From contig DYQY01000002.1 in assembly GCA_020719045.1 (NCBI GenBank), forward strand, positions 70,360-134,359: a DNA stretch of 64,000 bases, written 5' to 3'. The notes under the pieces are model-generated. The model saw only the letters and a list, made by a program, of their open reading frames with translations. It was not told the origin of the DNA and did no database searches. Numbering within the stretch: position 1 is the first letter of the stretch; every line of letters starts with the position of its first letter. Positions 27,076 to 35,628 of this stretch are shown here, piece by piece. Made by a program: the position numbers and the translations under genes. The stretch comes from Candidatus Termititenax sp. Lineage in GTDB: Bacteria; Margulisbacteria; Riflemargulisbacteria; GWF2-35-9; DYQY01.

Positions 27076-29811
27076 CTACTTACTCTTTTCTAGCTCTTCA
27101 ATTGTGCTTCCTAGTTTTTTAATATTATCACCATAAGCTGACCAATTTCCTTGCTTAAGTGATTGCTCTGCGCTCTTGTAGAAACCTTTTGCCTTGCTTA
27201 TTAATTCCTTAACAGATGATTTCTGAGGTTTCTCTCCAAGTGGAGTATCTTTATCAGCAACCTTTGATGTTGGTATTTCTAATTGTAAAACTTTTGCTAA
27301 AGCTTCCTCAAATGTTGATTCCATTGCTAAACTATTCTTATAAGCTACAATTACCCTTTTAAGTTCTGGAAACTTGGATTGAGTTGCCTGTAAATAAATT
27401 GGCTCAACATATAAAAATGTATTACTAATTGGGATAACTAATAGATTACCTCTTATTACTCTTGAACCAAGCTGTCCCCACAATGTAAGCTGTTGAGAAA
27501 TCTCGGTATCTTGGTCAATTCTAGATTCAATCTGCATTGGACCATAGATAAGCTGTTCCTTTGGCAGTTTATACACTGTTATCTCTCCATACTTCTCAGG
27601 GTCACAATTCGCACTCATCCAACCAATCATATTGTTTTTCTTAGCAGGAGTAAAAGGAGTCATTAGCCTAAAGGTTAGTGACTTATCTTCTGGTAGCTTC
27701 ATATTTACAAAATATGGCTCAACAGGTCTTGCTTCGTTATCATATGTTTCATTTGGGATTACCCAAAGGTCTTCCTGATTATAGAAAACTTGAGGCTCTG
27801 TCATATGGTAAGAAGAATACATTTTCGCTTGGATAGAAAATAAGTCTACAGGGTAACGGAAATGTGCTACAAATTCCTTACCTAATTCACTTACTGGCTT
27901 AAATAAGTCTGGAAATATTTTACTGTACGCCATAATTAAAGGCTCTTTATCCACTATATAGAAGTCCGTTTTACCAGTGTAAGCGTTAACAATAACCTTA
28001 ACTGAGTTCCTAATATAATTGTATTGCGCATAGAAAGGATCAGAGTATGGATATCTATCAGAAATCGTATAGGCATCCAAGAACCAATATAGCTGACCAT
28101 TAACAACAACTGAATATGGATCTTTATCATAGACTAGAAATGGTGCTATTTTTCTAACTCTAGTCATAATGTTTCTATCAAAAAGAACTTTACTGTCAGG
28201 CTTAATGTATTCAGAAATCAGTAGTTTAAAATCATTAAACTTTATAGCAAATACCATCTTCTTCCATAAACTATCAAGCTTAATTCCTTTATCACCAGCA
28301 TAGTTTGAGTATTGGTTGTTCTCTCCTGATGGGTAATCAAATTCTTTTGCAGAAGTATTGGTTATTATGTATTTATTGGTAGACTCTCCAAAATAAATTG
28401 CTAAATTATCCATTTTCAAATCAATATTAGACTTATGAGGGATATCATAAACATAAAACTCAGGAAGCCCTTCTCTTGAAATCTTATTAACTGGCATCAT
28501 AACTAATCCATAACCATGAGTATATGTAAGCTTCTGATTAATCCAGTTCTGTGCCCTCACTGGAAGCTTATCAGCATCTAGTTCTCTTGCTGAAACCATG
28601 ACCTGTTGATACTTTCCATTTATCCAATATCTATCTATATCTACATCATTAAAATCATAATATAAACGTATTTCCTGCAACTGAGACAATGTTTGCAACA
28701 ATGGTCTTGTGTCCCATAACCTAACATTTTCAATTGTCTCAACATTACTCTTGATATCTTTAGCTGAGAGGTTCTCTGCAATAGTAATGTCTCTTTCAAA
28801 TACCTTATCTAAACCGTATGCTTTTCTAGTGTAATTAATACTATGTTGGATATATGGTCTTTCTTTTTCAATCTCATTTGGTTTAACAATAAACTGACTC
28901 ATAAGCGCAGGATATACTCCACGCATAACCAGATAAATAACTATAAGAACAACAAAAGCAACAATTGGTAAAGTAACAGACTGTCTAAAAATATTAAATA
29001 AAAATAAACCAGCAATGATAATCGCTATCCCTACTAGCCATTTAATACCTATAAGCTGAGCATGTACATCTGTATAGCCAGCACCATACACAATTCCAGA
29101 AGGTGAAAAAAGCATATCATACATACCAAGCTGATAGCCCCAAGCAATAAGCCCAAACAGAAAAGCAAACAGAATACTAAAATGGATTCTTACTCCTGGA
29201 TGAACCATAATACTTAATCCCTTTAAAGAGAAAGCTTTATAATGAGCGTAAATCAGCCCAGAAGCTACCATAACTGAAACCAAAATACCGAATAACCAAC
29301 TTTTAATTACTAAGAAGAATGGAAAGGAAAAGAAATAAAAGCTTACATCTTTATTAAATATTGGGTCAGTTGCACCAAATTGTTGTTGGTTTAGATATAA
29401 AAGCAATTTGTCCCACTGAATAATCCAAACAGAACTTACTACCATACCAACAACTAAGGAAACAATCAGAGGCATCCAAGCCACTACCCTTAACTTACCT
29501 ACTATTGAAAAAATATTAACTTGTGAAAAAATATCAAATTTTCTACTTTCAGAAGTTACAACCTCTGGTTCTTTTAAAATTTTTCTTCTAATAAAAATAG
29601 CTAAATAAATATTAATTAATACAACAAGTGCAGCAACTAATGATAGTGCTAAGAAAACTACCCACTTACTAAGTAACATTTTAATAAAAACATCTTGATA
29701 ACCTAAATCAAAATGCCATAAATATTCTGGGTATAGATTAATAAGCCCTTTTATTAATGGAATTCCAAAGAAAAAAACTGCTAACGCAACGTAGGTGTAG
29801 ATTATATTCAT
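27076..29811 (-). CDS. UPF0182 family large membrane protein
   Basis: This 911-residue protein matches the UPF0182 family: seven or so N-terminal membrane helices (residues 1-310) followed by a large extracytoplasmic domain. Motifs include [58 protein letters not shown] and the MPLTFIYVEP-equivalent [13 protein letters not shown]. The C-terminus is charged and low complexity. Function is unknown; the family is widespread in Actinobacteria, Cyanobacteria and some Firmicutes. It heads an operon with icd and fumarase. No Shine-Dalgarno precedes the ATG and the -10 element ends only 10 nt upstream. Confidence 0.9.
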   Translation of the reverse strand: MNIIYTYVALAVFFFGIPLIKGLINLYPEYLWHFDLGYQDVFIKMLLSKWVVFLALSLVAALVVLINIYLAIFIRRKILKEPEVVTSESRKFDIFSQVNIFSIVGKLRVVAWMPLIVSLVVGMVVSSVWIIQWDKLLLYLNQQQFGATDPIFNKDVSFYFFSFPFFLVIKSWLFGILVSVMVASGLIYAHYKAFSLKGLSIMVHPGVRIHFSILFAFLFGLIAWGYQLGMYDMLFSPSGIVYGAGYTDVHAQLIGIKWLVGIAIIIAGLFLFNIFRQSVTLPIVAFVVLIVIYLVMRGVYPALMSQFIVKPNEIEKERPYIQHSINYTRKAYGLDKVFERDITIAENLSAKDIKSNVETIENVRLWDTRPLLQTLSQLQEIRLYYDFNDVDIDRYWINGKYQQVMVSARELDADKLPVRAQNWINQKLTYTHGYGLVMMPVNKISREGLPEFYVYDIPHKSNIDLKMDNLAIYFGESTNKYIITNTSAKEFDYPSGENNQYSNYAGDKGIKLDSLWKKMVFAIKFNDFKLLISEYIKPDSKVLFDRNIMTRVRKIAPFLVYDKDPYSVVVNGQLYWFLDAYTISDRYPYSDPFYAQYNYIRNSVKVIVNAYTGKTDFYIVDKEPLIMAYSKIFPDLFKPVSELGKEFVAHFRYPVDLFSIQAKMYSSYHMTEPQVFYNQEDLWVIPNETYDNEARPVEPYFVNMKLPEDKSLTFRLMTPFTPAKKNNMIGWMSANCDPEKYGEITVYKLPKEQLIYGPMQIESRIDQDTEISQQLTLWGQLGSRVIRGNLLVIPISNTFLYVEPIYLQATQSKFPELKRVIVAYKNSLAMESTFEEALAKVLQLEIPTSKVADKDTPLGEKPQKSSVKELISKAKGFYKSAEQSLKQGNWSAYGDNIKKLGSTIEELEKSK

Positions 29812-29821
29812 AGTAATCTAT

Positions 29822-29849
29822 AGTATAGAATATGAAGCGAAATAATCAA
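29822..29849 (-). promoter_or_regulatory. Promoter of UPF0182-icd-fum operon
   Basis: Minus-strand TTGATT (29844-29849), 16-nt spacer, TATACT (29822-29827), 10 nt before the ATG. The implied leader is only a few nucleotides, making this transcript close to leaderless. Confidence 0.5.
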
Positions 29850-29879
29850 ACTTGTTTCTTCATTTTTCTTTATTATTCA

Positions 29880-29927
29880 CCCTTCCGTCTCAGCTTCACT
29901 GAGCCACCTTCCCTTGAAAAGGGAAGG
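29880..29927. repeat. Bipartite palindromic element downstream of fic
   Basis: On the minus strand: a 9-bp hairpin CCTTCCCTT-TTC-AAGGGAAGG, then TGGC, a small hairpin (CTCAG/CTGAG), and a third arm copy GGAAGGG. The layout (hairpin, TGGC, hairpin, repeated arm) is the same as at 32280-32324, so these appear to be members of one dispersed repeat type. It starts 1 nt after the fic stop and could terminate fic transcription. Confidence 0.65.
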
Positions 29928-29928
29928 A

Positions 29929-30849
29929 TTATTTTATTATGATTAGTTTTAATCCCACAAGGATTCCTTCAATAATAAGCGCAGTTAATGGAACAACATC
30001 TTCGTGTATCTGACTTTTTTCTAATGCTTCGTAATATCTAATCTTCTTGTCTTGCTCAATAATAGACGGCGGGTAATTATTTATAAGAAGTATAGCTTGT
30101 AATAACAATCTACCTATTCTGCCATTACCATCACCAAAAGGATGAATTTGTTCAAACCTACTATGGATCTTTGCGCAATGATTAAAGAAACTATCTGTTA
30201 AACTATTGATATCAACAATTAACTCATCCATTAATGTGGGAACTTTCATATAATTAGCAGTAACTGTTCTAGACCCAACTATCCTTACCGGATGATTACG
30301 ATACAAACCTGCATCCTCTAAAATGCCATTCATCAATATCGAATGTAGTTTCAAAATAAACTTTTCATCTATCCTAAAATTTCCTTCTGCTATTTGTTTT
30401 AACAAAAAATTCCAAGCAGTTTGATGATTCTTTGCTTCTAATTGCTCTAGTAAACTTTTGTTGACTGTTTGATTTTCAAACAAAATAGCTTGTGTTTCTC
30501 TCATTGTAAGAGTGCTACCTTCTATTTTATCAGTGTGATAGGTAAGAGATAAAACTAATGACTCTCTAATATCTTTAAACTTATTAATAAGTTCTAGAAA
30601 GTTACTATTTTTTCTTGCTTCTTCAATCAAATCTAACCTAGCATCATTAATCGATACTGCAGGGGCTTTGCCTATGGTCTTTGTGTATTCATTTAGTATC
30701 TGGTTCTGTTTCGACTTACGTGGAACAGACTTTCCATTTAACCAACTGTTCATTGATGGGAAGCTAACACCAAACTTATCAGCAAGTTGCTGTTGTGTTA
30801 AGTCGAGATATTCTTGTAATAAGTTAAGTTGTTGTAAATAATCCATCAT
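29929..30849 (-). CDS. Fic family protein with N-terminal HTH domain
   Basis: Fic enzymes usually transfer AMP from ATP to target hydroxyls. The 306-residue protein has an N-terminal helix-turn-helix (residues 13-45, LDLTQQQLADKFGVSFPSMN SWLNG), an inhibitory helix with the TxxxEG motif at T106-G111, and the catalytic HPFGDGNGRIGR (236-247), intact. The inhibitory motif before the core marks a class II Fic, with self-restraint. A flap-like segment (VGSRTVTANYMKVP) precedes the core. Two palindromes in its promoter suggest autoregulation by the HTH domain. No separate antitoxin gene is adjacent. Confidence 0.93.
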   Translation of the reverse strand: MMDYLQQLNLLQEYLDLTQQQLADKFGVSFPSMNSWLNGKSVPRKSKQNQILNEYTKTIGKAPAVSINDARLDLIEEARKNSNFLELINKFKDIRESLVLSLTYHTDKIEGSTLTMRETQAILFENQTVNKSLLEQLEAKNHQTAWNFLLKQIAEGNFRIDEKFILKLHSILMNGILEDAGLYRNHPVRIVGSRTVTANYMKVPTLMDELIVDINSLTDSFFNHCAKIHSRFEQIHPFGDGNGRIGRLLLQAILLINNYPPSIIEQDKKIRYYEALEKSQIHEDVVPLTALIIEGILVGLKLIIIK

Positions 30850-30855
30850 TATTTA

Positions 30856-30903
30856 ATGATAGCAAACTTTATAAAGAATTGAAATATTTAAAACTTTATA
30901 AAG
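30856..30903 (-). promoter_or_regulatory. fic promoter and tandem palindromic operators
   Basis: Two copies of the 10-bp palindrome CTTTATAAAG (30867-30876 and 30894-30903; 27 bp centre to centre) lie upstream of fic. The nearer copy occupies the spacer before an extended -10 TGCTATCAT (hexamer 30856-30861), which ends 6 nt before the ATG at 30849. Binding of the HTH domain there would block polymerase; that is inferred. Confidence 0.6.
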
Positions 30904-30911
30904 CTACAAAA

Positions 30912-31214
30912 CTATTTCTTTTTAAGTTTCTTTGGTTTTGGTAAAGGCACCTCATCAGCCGTTAGCCGGATAAGTTCACAAAGCCAATCTCTACCATCGA
31001 TTCTATCACCGATTAAGAAATAGTTCTTCGACCCTGGATATGGCGGTTCTTCAGTTACTTCTTCTAAATACTCTCTTCCAGCAATAGTAGGTTTTACATA
31101 CAGTTGATTATCACAATACATGGCGTATTCACCAAACATTTTACGAAAGAAAACACCTCTCATATCTGAAAGCTGTTCTTCTAAATATTCTATAAAATCA
31201 TGATCTGTGGACAT
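30912..31214 (-). CDS. TfoX N-terminal domain protein
   Basis: The 100-residue protein is a stand-alone TfoX_N domain: VFFRKMFGEYAMYCDNQLYVKPTIAGREYL and the PPYPGSKNYFLIGDRIDGRDWLCELIRLT block. Full-length TfoX (Sxy) activates competence genes in gammaproteobacteria, but single-domain homologues are widespread without known function. The C-terminal tail PKPKKLKKK is basic. It lies 12 nt downstream of argC and is probably cotranscribed. Confidence 0.88.
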   Translation of the reverse strand: MSTDHDFIEYLEEQLSDMRGVFFRKMFGEYAMYCDNQLYVKPTIAGREYLEEVTEEPPYPGSKNYFLIGDRIDGRDWLCELIRLTADEVPLPKPKKLKKK

Positions 31215-31226
31215 GTGAGTTAGAAA

Positions 31227-32204
31227 CTAAACTAAACCTTCTGTTTCATCAAAACCAAACATTACGTTCATGTTCTGAATAGCTTGGCCAGAAGCACCTT
31301 TAGTAAGGTTATCAATAACACTCACCATTATAAAATTACCTTCTTTTGTTCCTTTATATAATTTAAATACACATTTATTAGTCCAAGCAACATCAGATAC
31401 TTTTGGGTCGCCATCTTTTAAAAAGTTCACAAATGTTTCACCCTTATAAAAGTTTTCTAAAATAGACTGCAACTCTTCTAGTGAACTCTTAGACTTAAAA
31501 TAAATAGTAGAAAGAATCCCACGATCTATTGGCAATAAATGAGGAGTAAATTCAATCTTCGCATCCAAGTAAGTTTCCATCTCTATCTGATGACGATGAC
31601 TACTGATTCCATATGCTTTAAAATCTGCTAATTCTATAAAAGCCTTCATCTGCTCTTCAACTTTAACGCCTGCACCAGATACGCCACTGGAAGAGTCTGA
31701 AATAATATCTGACACTTTATCCTTAATAGGAATCATAGGAAGTAAAACAGATGTTACATAGCAACCAGGGTTACCGATTAGATTCGCTTTTGCTACTTCT
31801 TTACGATATACCTCTGTAAGGCCATACACTGCTTCACTACATAGCTCTGGTGAAGTATGTTTAGGATACTTCTTTTCATATACTACTGGGTCAGCAAAAC
31901 GGAAATCAGCACTAAGGTCTACAACCTTAATATTATTAGCTAATAACTCTTTAGCAAACTGCATTGATGTTCCATGTGGAGTTGCTAAAAATACCAAATC
32001 AATCTTAAGCGATTTCATCTTCTCTATAGAATATTCTTCTAAAACCAAATCACTATCAAGCGTAGGATATAAGCTCTTTATAGCTATACCAGCTTGACTA
32101 GTAGAGGTGATGCAAATAACTTTTGCCTGCTTGTGTTTATTAAGCAGTCTAATAAGCTCTGAACCCGTGTAACCTGTTGCTCCAACAATTGCTATATTTT
32201 TCAT
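31227..32204 (-). CDS. argC: N-acetyl-gamma-glutamyl-phosphate reductase
   Basis: ArgC reduces N-acetylglutamyl phosphate to the semialdehyde in arginine synthesis, complementing argG and argH. The 325-residue enzyme starts MKNIAIVGATGYTGSELIRLL with the NADP-binding glycine loop, has the catalytic-Cys motif GNPGCYVTS and the HRHQIEME block. The ATG at 32204 is used although the frame stays open 67 codons further; that extension is translated from palindromic repeats and has no homology character. A TATACT element ends 8 nt upstream and no Shine-Dalgarno is seen. Confidence 0.95.
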   Translation of the reverse strand: MKNIAIVGATGYTGSELIRLLNKHKQAKVICITSTSQAGIAIKSLYPTLDSDLVLEEYSIEKMKSLKIDLVFLATPHGTSMQFAKELLANNIKVVDLSADFRFADPVVYEKKYPKHTSPELCSEAVYGLTEVYRKEVAKANLIGNPGCYVTSVLLPMIPIKDKVSDIISDSSSGVSGAGVKVEEQMKAFIELADFKAYGISSHRHQIEMETYLDAKIEFTPHLLPIDRGILSTIYFKSKSSLEELQSILENFYKGETFVNFLKDGDPKVSDVAWTNKCVFKLYKGTKEGNFIMVSVIDNLTKGASGQAIQNMNVMFGFDETEGLV

Positions 32205-32212
32205 AATACGAA

Positions 32213-32242
32213 AGTATATCACAACCCTACTCCCCCTGTCAC
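32213..32242 (-). promoter_or_regulatory. Promoter of argC overlapping a palindromic repeat
   Basis: Minus-strand GTGACA (32237-32242), 18-nt spacer, TATACT (32213-32218), 8 nt before the ATG. The -35 hexamer is one arm of the GTCAC/GTGAC hairpin in the repeat at 32229-32271, so the repeat may have supplied a promoter element. Confidence 0.45.
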
Positions 32243-32271
32243 TTTGTGACATCCCCCTCATTGAGAGGGAC
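32229..32271. repeat. Palindromic element, copy in reverse orientation
   Basis: CTCCCCCT arm, hairpin GTCAC-TTT-GTGAC, then CCCTC-ATTGA-GAGGG. This is the layout of 32280-32324 in the opposite orientation, so two related elements lie tail to tail, 8 bp apart, upstream of argC. Confidence 0.6.
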
Positions 32272-32279
32272 TCTAAAAG

Positions 32280-32324
32280 GCTCCCTCGTGGAGGGAGCTG
32301 GCAGTCGAAGACTGACTGAGGGAG
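32280..32324. repeat. Palindromic element, forward copy
   Basis: A perfect 8-bp hairpin GCTCCCTC-GTG-GAGGGAGC, then TGGC, the hairpin AGTC-GAA-GACT and a third arm copy GAGGGAG. Similar short palindromic units (GAGGGAG ... GACTGAGGGAG) are, as I recall, dispersed in many bacterial genomes, including non-autonomous mobile repeats; I cannot verify this here. Confidence 0.65.
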
Positions 32325-32386
32325 CATTGCTAACCTCTCCCCGCAGAAGACACACATTAATTTACTTAGGAACTCGGATGCTGCGA

Positions 32387-32418
32387 CCCTCTCCATTTCA
32401 TTCATGAAACGGAGAGGG
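32387..32418. repeat. Long perfect-stem hairpin CCCTCTCC/GGAGAGGG
   Basis: Arms of 8 bp (CCCTCTCC/GGAGAGGG) continue after one mismatch into TTTCA/TGAAA around a 4-nt loop. It belongs to the same cluster of palindromic repeats between argC and lexA. No T-run follows on either side. Confidence 0.6.
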
Positions 32419-32458
32419 TAACGGCACTAATCATTATTCAAAAATACTTATAACTTCC

Positions 32459-32623
32459 GTGGGTGAGGTTCGTCGAAATATCTGCGATTTTATATTTGCT
32501 CAAAACGCTTCGGGACAACTTAACAAAGTAAAAAAATATTTGAGTGCGGAACCTGAACAAGATGACTTTGTAGTAATTTTAGGAGCATGCCCACATACGC
32601 ATAAAAAATATTTTTCCAAATAA
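32459..32623 (+). other. Unexplained 32425-32720 region with a small GTG ORF
   Basis: The 300 bp between the last hairpin and the lexA promoter hold no confident gene. A 54-codon frame from GTG at 32459 (start VGEVRRNICDFIFAQNASGQ) has plausible composition but no Shine-Dalgarno or known domain. The opposite strand is also open (32500-32703). An imperfect hairpin, TCTTGAT/ATCAAGA, lies at about 32676-32706. I suspect a dispersed non-coding repeat or gene remnant. Confidence 0.2.
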
Positions 32624-32724
32624 CCAATGGGTGCGATAAAAATTACCCAAAAGTCACGCAGTGAATTGAAGCACTCTTGATTTTTTGCTTCGTTTTTTAT
32701 CAAGAAAAAATGAAGAACAACCTA

Positions 32725-32753
32725 TTGACTTATCTCTTGTACATTTGTACAAT
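32725..32753 (+). promoter_or_regulatory. lexA promoter with overlapping SOS box
   Basis: TTGACT (32725-32730), 17-nt spacer, TACAAT (32748-32753), then 6 nt and the lexA ATG. Embedded at 32737-32752 is the inverted repeat TTGTACA-TT-TGTACAA, a likely LexA operator covering the spacer and -10. Its core GTAC-N4-GTAC fits the LexA box described for Cyanobacteria (RGTACNNNDGTWCB) better than the E. coli CTGT-N8-ACAG; the flanking bases differ from that consensus. Confidence 0.75.
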
Positions 32754-32759
32754 AAACCT

Positions 32760-33338
32760 ATGGATATCAAAAAAGACCTAGAAAAAATAAGAGACTTCTT
32801 CAAAAAGCACGATAGGTTACCTAGCCTCGGCGAAATAGCTGACCTCTTCAGCTACTCTTCCCGAAACTCAGCAGTCTATTTAGTAAACAAATTAATTGAA
32901 AACAATATTATTGAAAAAGACCCCTCGACCGGCAAGCTACTCACAACCCCCATCTTCCATAATAGAGTTAAACTATTAGGATCTGTAGCTGCCGGTTTTC
33001 CAATTGCCGAAGAAGAAGAGCTACAAGGGACAATCTCGCTAGAGGAGTATTTAATAGATAAACCAACCTCTACTTTTATGTTAGAAGTAAAAGGCGATTC
33101 CATGATAGACGCAGGTATACTACCAAAAGACATGGTACTAGTAGAAAAAGGTCGTTTAGCTAAAAGCGGCGATATTGTAATAGCCGAAGTCGACGGAGAA
33201 TGGACAATGAAGTACCTCCGTAAAACTAACGGTAAAACTTACCTACAAGCCGCTAACTCAAAATATCCAGACATCTACCCAGAAAAAACAATGAACATTG
33301 CTGGCGTTGTTATAAGTACTTGTCGTAAATATGGATAA
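32760..33338 (+). CDS. lexA: SOS repressor LexA
   Basis: LexA represses DNA-damage genes until RecA filaments stimulate self-cleavage. The 192-residue protein has an N-terminal winged-helix (LPSLGEIADLFSYSSRNSAVYLVNKLIENNIIEKD), the cleavage site Ala78-Gly79 in SVAAGFPI, nucleophile Ser114 in GDSMIDAGI and base Lys151 in TMKYL. All cleavage residues are intact. The ATG at 32760 fits the homology and the promoter that ends 6 nt upstream; an earlier in-frame ATG lies before the promoter. dinB overlaps its 3' end by 8 nt. Confidence 0.95.
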   Translation: MDIKKDLEKIRDFFKKHDRLPSLGEIADLFSYSSRNSAVYLVNKLIENNIIEKDPSTGKLLTTPIFHNRVKLLGSVAAGFPIAEEEELQGTISLEEYLIDKPTSTFMLEVKGDSMIDAGILPKDMVLVEKGRLAKSGDIVIAEVDGEWTMKYLRKTNGKTYLQAANSKYPDIYPEKTMNIAGVVISTCRKYG

Positions 33339-34575
33339 CCGACCTCTTAGCATCATCCATTGGCCACAAGCAATCCTACACCTTGATGGTGATAGCTTCT
33401 TTGCTTCTGTTGAAAAAGCACTAAACCCAGCACTCAAGGATAAACCAGTAGTTACAGGTCAGGAACGCGGGATAGCGTCTTCTATGAGTTACGAAGCCAA
33501 GAAGCTTGGAATAACCAGAGGAATGCCCATAGCTAAAATAAAACAAGAATATCCCGAATGCATAGTTGTTGCAGGAAACTACGAAGCCTACACCATGTTT
33601 GCCGGTAAAATATTTAATATCATGCGACGATATACTCCAGCCGTTGAAGAATACTCCATTGATGAAGCCTTTGCAGATATCACTGGTCTTAGGAAAATGC
33701 ACAACTGTAGCTACAAAGAAATCGCAATTAAAATGCAAAAGGACATCATGGACGAGCTTAACATCTCCGTATCTGTAGGCGTAAGCCTTTCCAAAACATT
33801 AGCCAAGCTATGCTCTAACTTCCGAAAACCTTTTGGAATAACTTGTGTAGATGGAACAAATATTCATATCTTATTACAAAAGACCCCAATAGAAAAAGTA
33901 TGGGGTATAGGAAAAAACACAGCCGCCTTCCTTAGAAAATACGATTGCAACACCGCCTATGATTTCATCAAAAAAGACCATATCTTTGTAAACAGATATT
34001 TGGATAAAAAAGAACGAGAAATATATAACGAACTAAAGGGCGAATATCTATACAAAATTAAAACAGACAAAAAATCAACCTATCAAAGTATAAGCAAAGC
34101 AAAAACATTCACTCCAACCAAAGATAAGGAAGCTATCCTATCTCAACTATACAAAAACATAGAAGATGCTTGCGCTAAAAGCAGGAAGTACAATCTGGTG
34201 GCAACCAAGTTTACAATTGTCACCAAAACACAAACATTCTTTACTAACGGACAAAAAGTGACACTATCTCGCCCAACAGCCTCAGCTAGCGAACTATACA
34301 AGATAATCGAACCTCTTCTCGATTCACTAATAATACCAAACATTATTTATCGCCAAACAGCCTGTGTCCTATCAGACCTAACGGCCGACAATAACTCTCA
34401 ACTATCACTATTCGAGGATAATTTAAAAATAGCCAAAATAGAGCACCTTAACAAAACAGTAGACTCATTAAATAAAAAGTTTGGATATAACACTATTCAT
34501 TTAGCAAGAAGCTTAAAAGCAAGAAGCTTATACACCAGAGAACTTGCTATCCCTAAACTAAATATAGCCGTATAG
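33331..34575 (+). CDS. Y-family DNA polymerase (DinB/UmuC type)
   Basis: This 414-residue translesion polymerase contains the palm carboxylates in LHLDGDSFFASVE and YSIDEAFADIT, the fingers loop ASSMSYEAKKLGITRGMPI, SVGVSLSKTLAKLCSNFRKP, the helix-hairpin-helix IEKVWGIGKNTAAFLRKY and a little-finger domain. The end contains LSLFED, a plausible beta-clamp motif (QLSLFE). Overlap with lexA makes lexA-polymerase a two-gene SOS operon. DinB and UmuC-like subfamilies are hard to separate by eye. Confidence 0.92.
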   Translation: MDNRPLSIIHWPQAILHLDGDSFFASVEKALNPALKDKPVVTGQERGIASSMSYEAKKLGITRGMPIAKIKQEYPECIVVAGNYEAYTMFAGKIFNIMRRYTPAVEEYSIDEAFADITGLRKMHNCSYKEIAIKMQKDIMDELNISVSVGVSLSKTLAKLCSNFRKPFGITCVDGTNIHILLQKTPIEKVWGIGKNTAAFLRKYDCNTAYDFIKKDHIFVNRYLDKKEREIYNELKGEYLYKIKTDKKSTYQSISKAKTFTPTKDKEAILSQLYKNIEDACAKSRKYNLVATKFTIVTKTQTFFTNGQKVTLSRPTASASELYKIIEPLLDSLIIPNIIYRQTACVLSDLTADNNSQLSLFEDNLKIAKIEHLNKTVDSLNKKFGYNTIHLARSLKARSLYTRELAIPKLNIAV

Positions 34576-35628
34576 TTAAATAATAAACTCTACCTCAGAA
34601 AACTTCTCAATCAGAATATTCTTTAAATAATGCATAGCAGGCATCTCGCCCTGAAAATGGCCAATGTCCAAAACAGAAAGCCCCAACTCTTCTGCTTCAA
34701 CTGCAGAATGGTAATCAATATCCCCTGTAATAAACAAATCAATGTCCATCGAGGCAACCTTACTAATCAAACTCTTGCCACTACCACCACAAAAAGCAAC
34801 CCTCTTAACTCTTCTGTCTAAATCAAGATTACCAAAAAGCTTCCCGTCAAATGGAGATAAAAAATCTCTTACAGACTTTTCGTCTTTTAAAACTACATAA
34901 CGACCTAACCCAATATTCTTATCTGTATTCTTTAAAAGTATAATGTCGTATGCAGGCTCCTCATATGGATGGATAGACTTCATTTTGGACACAACTCTAT
35001 CTAGGTCTATTTCTTTGACTATTGTTTCTATCCTGACCTCTTCAACTTTCTCTAGTACTCCAGCCTGTCCGATAAATGGACTTGCACTATCGTTAGGAAG
35101 AAAAGTTCCTTCACCAACTGCACTAAACGAACAGTGCGAGTAATTACCAATATTACCTAAATCTAACTCCAGAAAAGAAGTCCTAAATTCCTCAAGCTTA
35201 TCTTTAGGGACGTATACAATTAGTTTATACAAAGCTACAGACAATGGACTCAAAACCCTTATATCTTTAAACCCATACTGTTCAGCTAAAACATCACTAA
35301 CTCCATCTTTGTTTACATCAAAGTTTGTATGAAGCGAATATACAGCAATATCATTCTTAAGCAGAATCTCAATATTCTTTCCAATATATTTAGCTGTATC
35401 TATCTGAATGAGTGGCTTAAAAAATAATGGATGATGTGTCAAAACCAAGTCCACTCTTAAAGCAACAGCTTGTTCAACAACTTTTGAAGACAATGTCAAA
35501 CATAAAAGGACTTTTGAAACCGGCTTATCCTTCGTGCCTAACTGTAATCCACAGTTATCCCAATCATAAGAGTATTTAGTTGGATACTTAGCTTCTAAAA
35601 AACTAACAACTGAGGAAACTTTAAGCAT
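34576..35628 (-). CDS. Nif3-like dinuclear metal centre protein (YqfO type)
   Basis: The 350-residue protein has the two Nif3 halves with metal-binding motifs WDNCGLQLG, LVLTHHPLFF, LHTNFDVNKDGVSDVLAEQ and, near the C-terminus, ITGDIDYHSAVEAEELGLSVLDIGHFQGE. Between them (about 130-235) is the inserted PII-like domain of YqfO. Nif3/DUF34 proteins are linked to GTP cyclohydrolase 1 type 2 annotation and metal homeostasis, but the reaction is not settled. It follows the upstream gene directly (TAAATG). Confidence 0.9.
   Translation of the reverse strand: MLKVSSVVSFLEAKYPTKYSYDWDNCGLQLGTKDKPVSKVLLCLTLSSKVVEQAVALRVDLVLTHHPLFFKPLIQIDTAKYIGKNIEILLKNDIAVYSLHTNFDVNKDGVSDVLAEQYGFKDIRVLSPLSVALYKLIVYVPKDKLEEFRTSFLELDLGNIGNYSHCSFSAVGEGTFLPNDSASPFIGQAGVLEKVEEVRIETIVKEIDLDRVVSKMKSIHPYEEPAYDIILLKNTDKNIGLGRYVVLKDEKSVRDFLSPFDGKLFGNLDLDRRVKRVAFCGGSGKSLISKVASMDIDLFITGDIDYHSAVEAEELGLSVLDIGHFQGEMPAMHYLKNILIEKFSEVEFII

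Noticed and set aside
32205-32405. 67-codon N-terminal extension of argC
   Set aside because: It is read from palindromic repeats and crosses the likely promoter; ArgC homology begins exactly at the ATG at 32204.
32500-32703. 67-codon minus-strand frame in the argC-lexA gap
   Set aside because: No ribosome-binding site or domain; the opposite strand is equally open, so a repeat or remnant is more likely.
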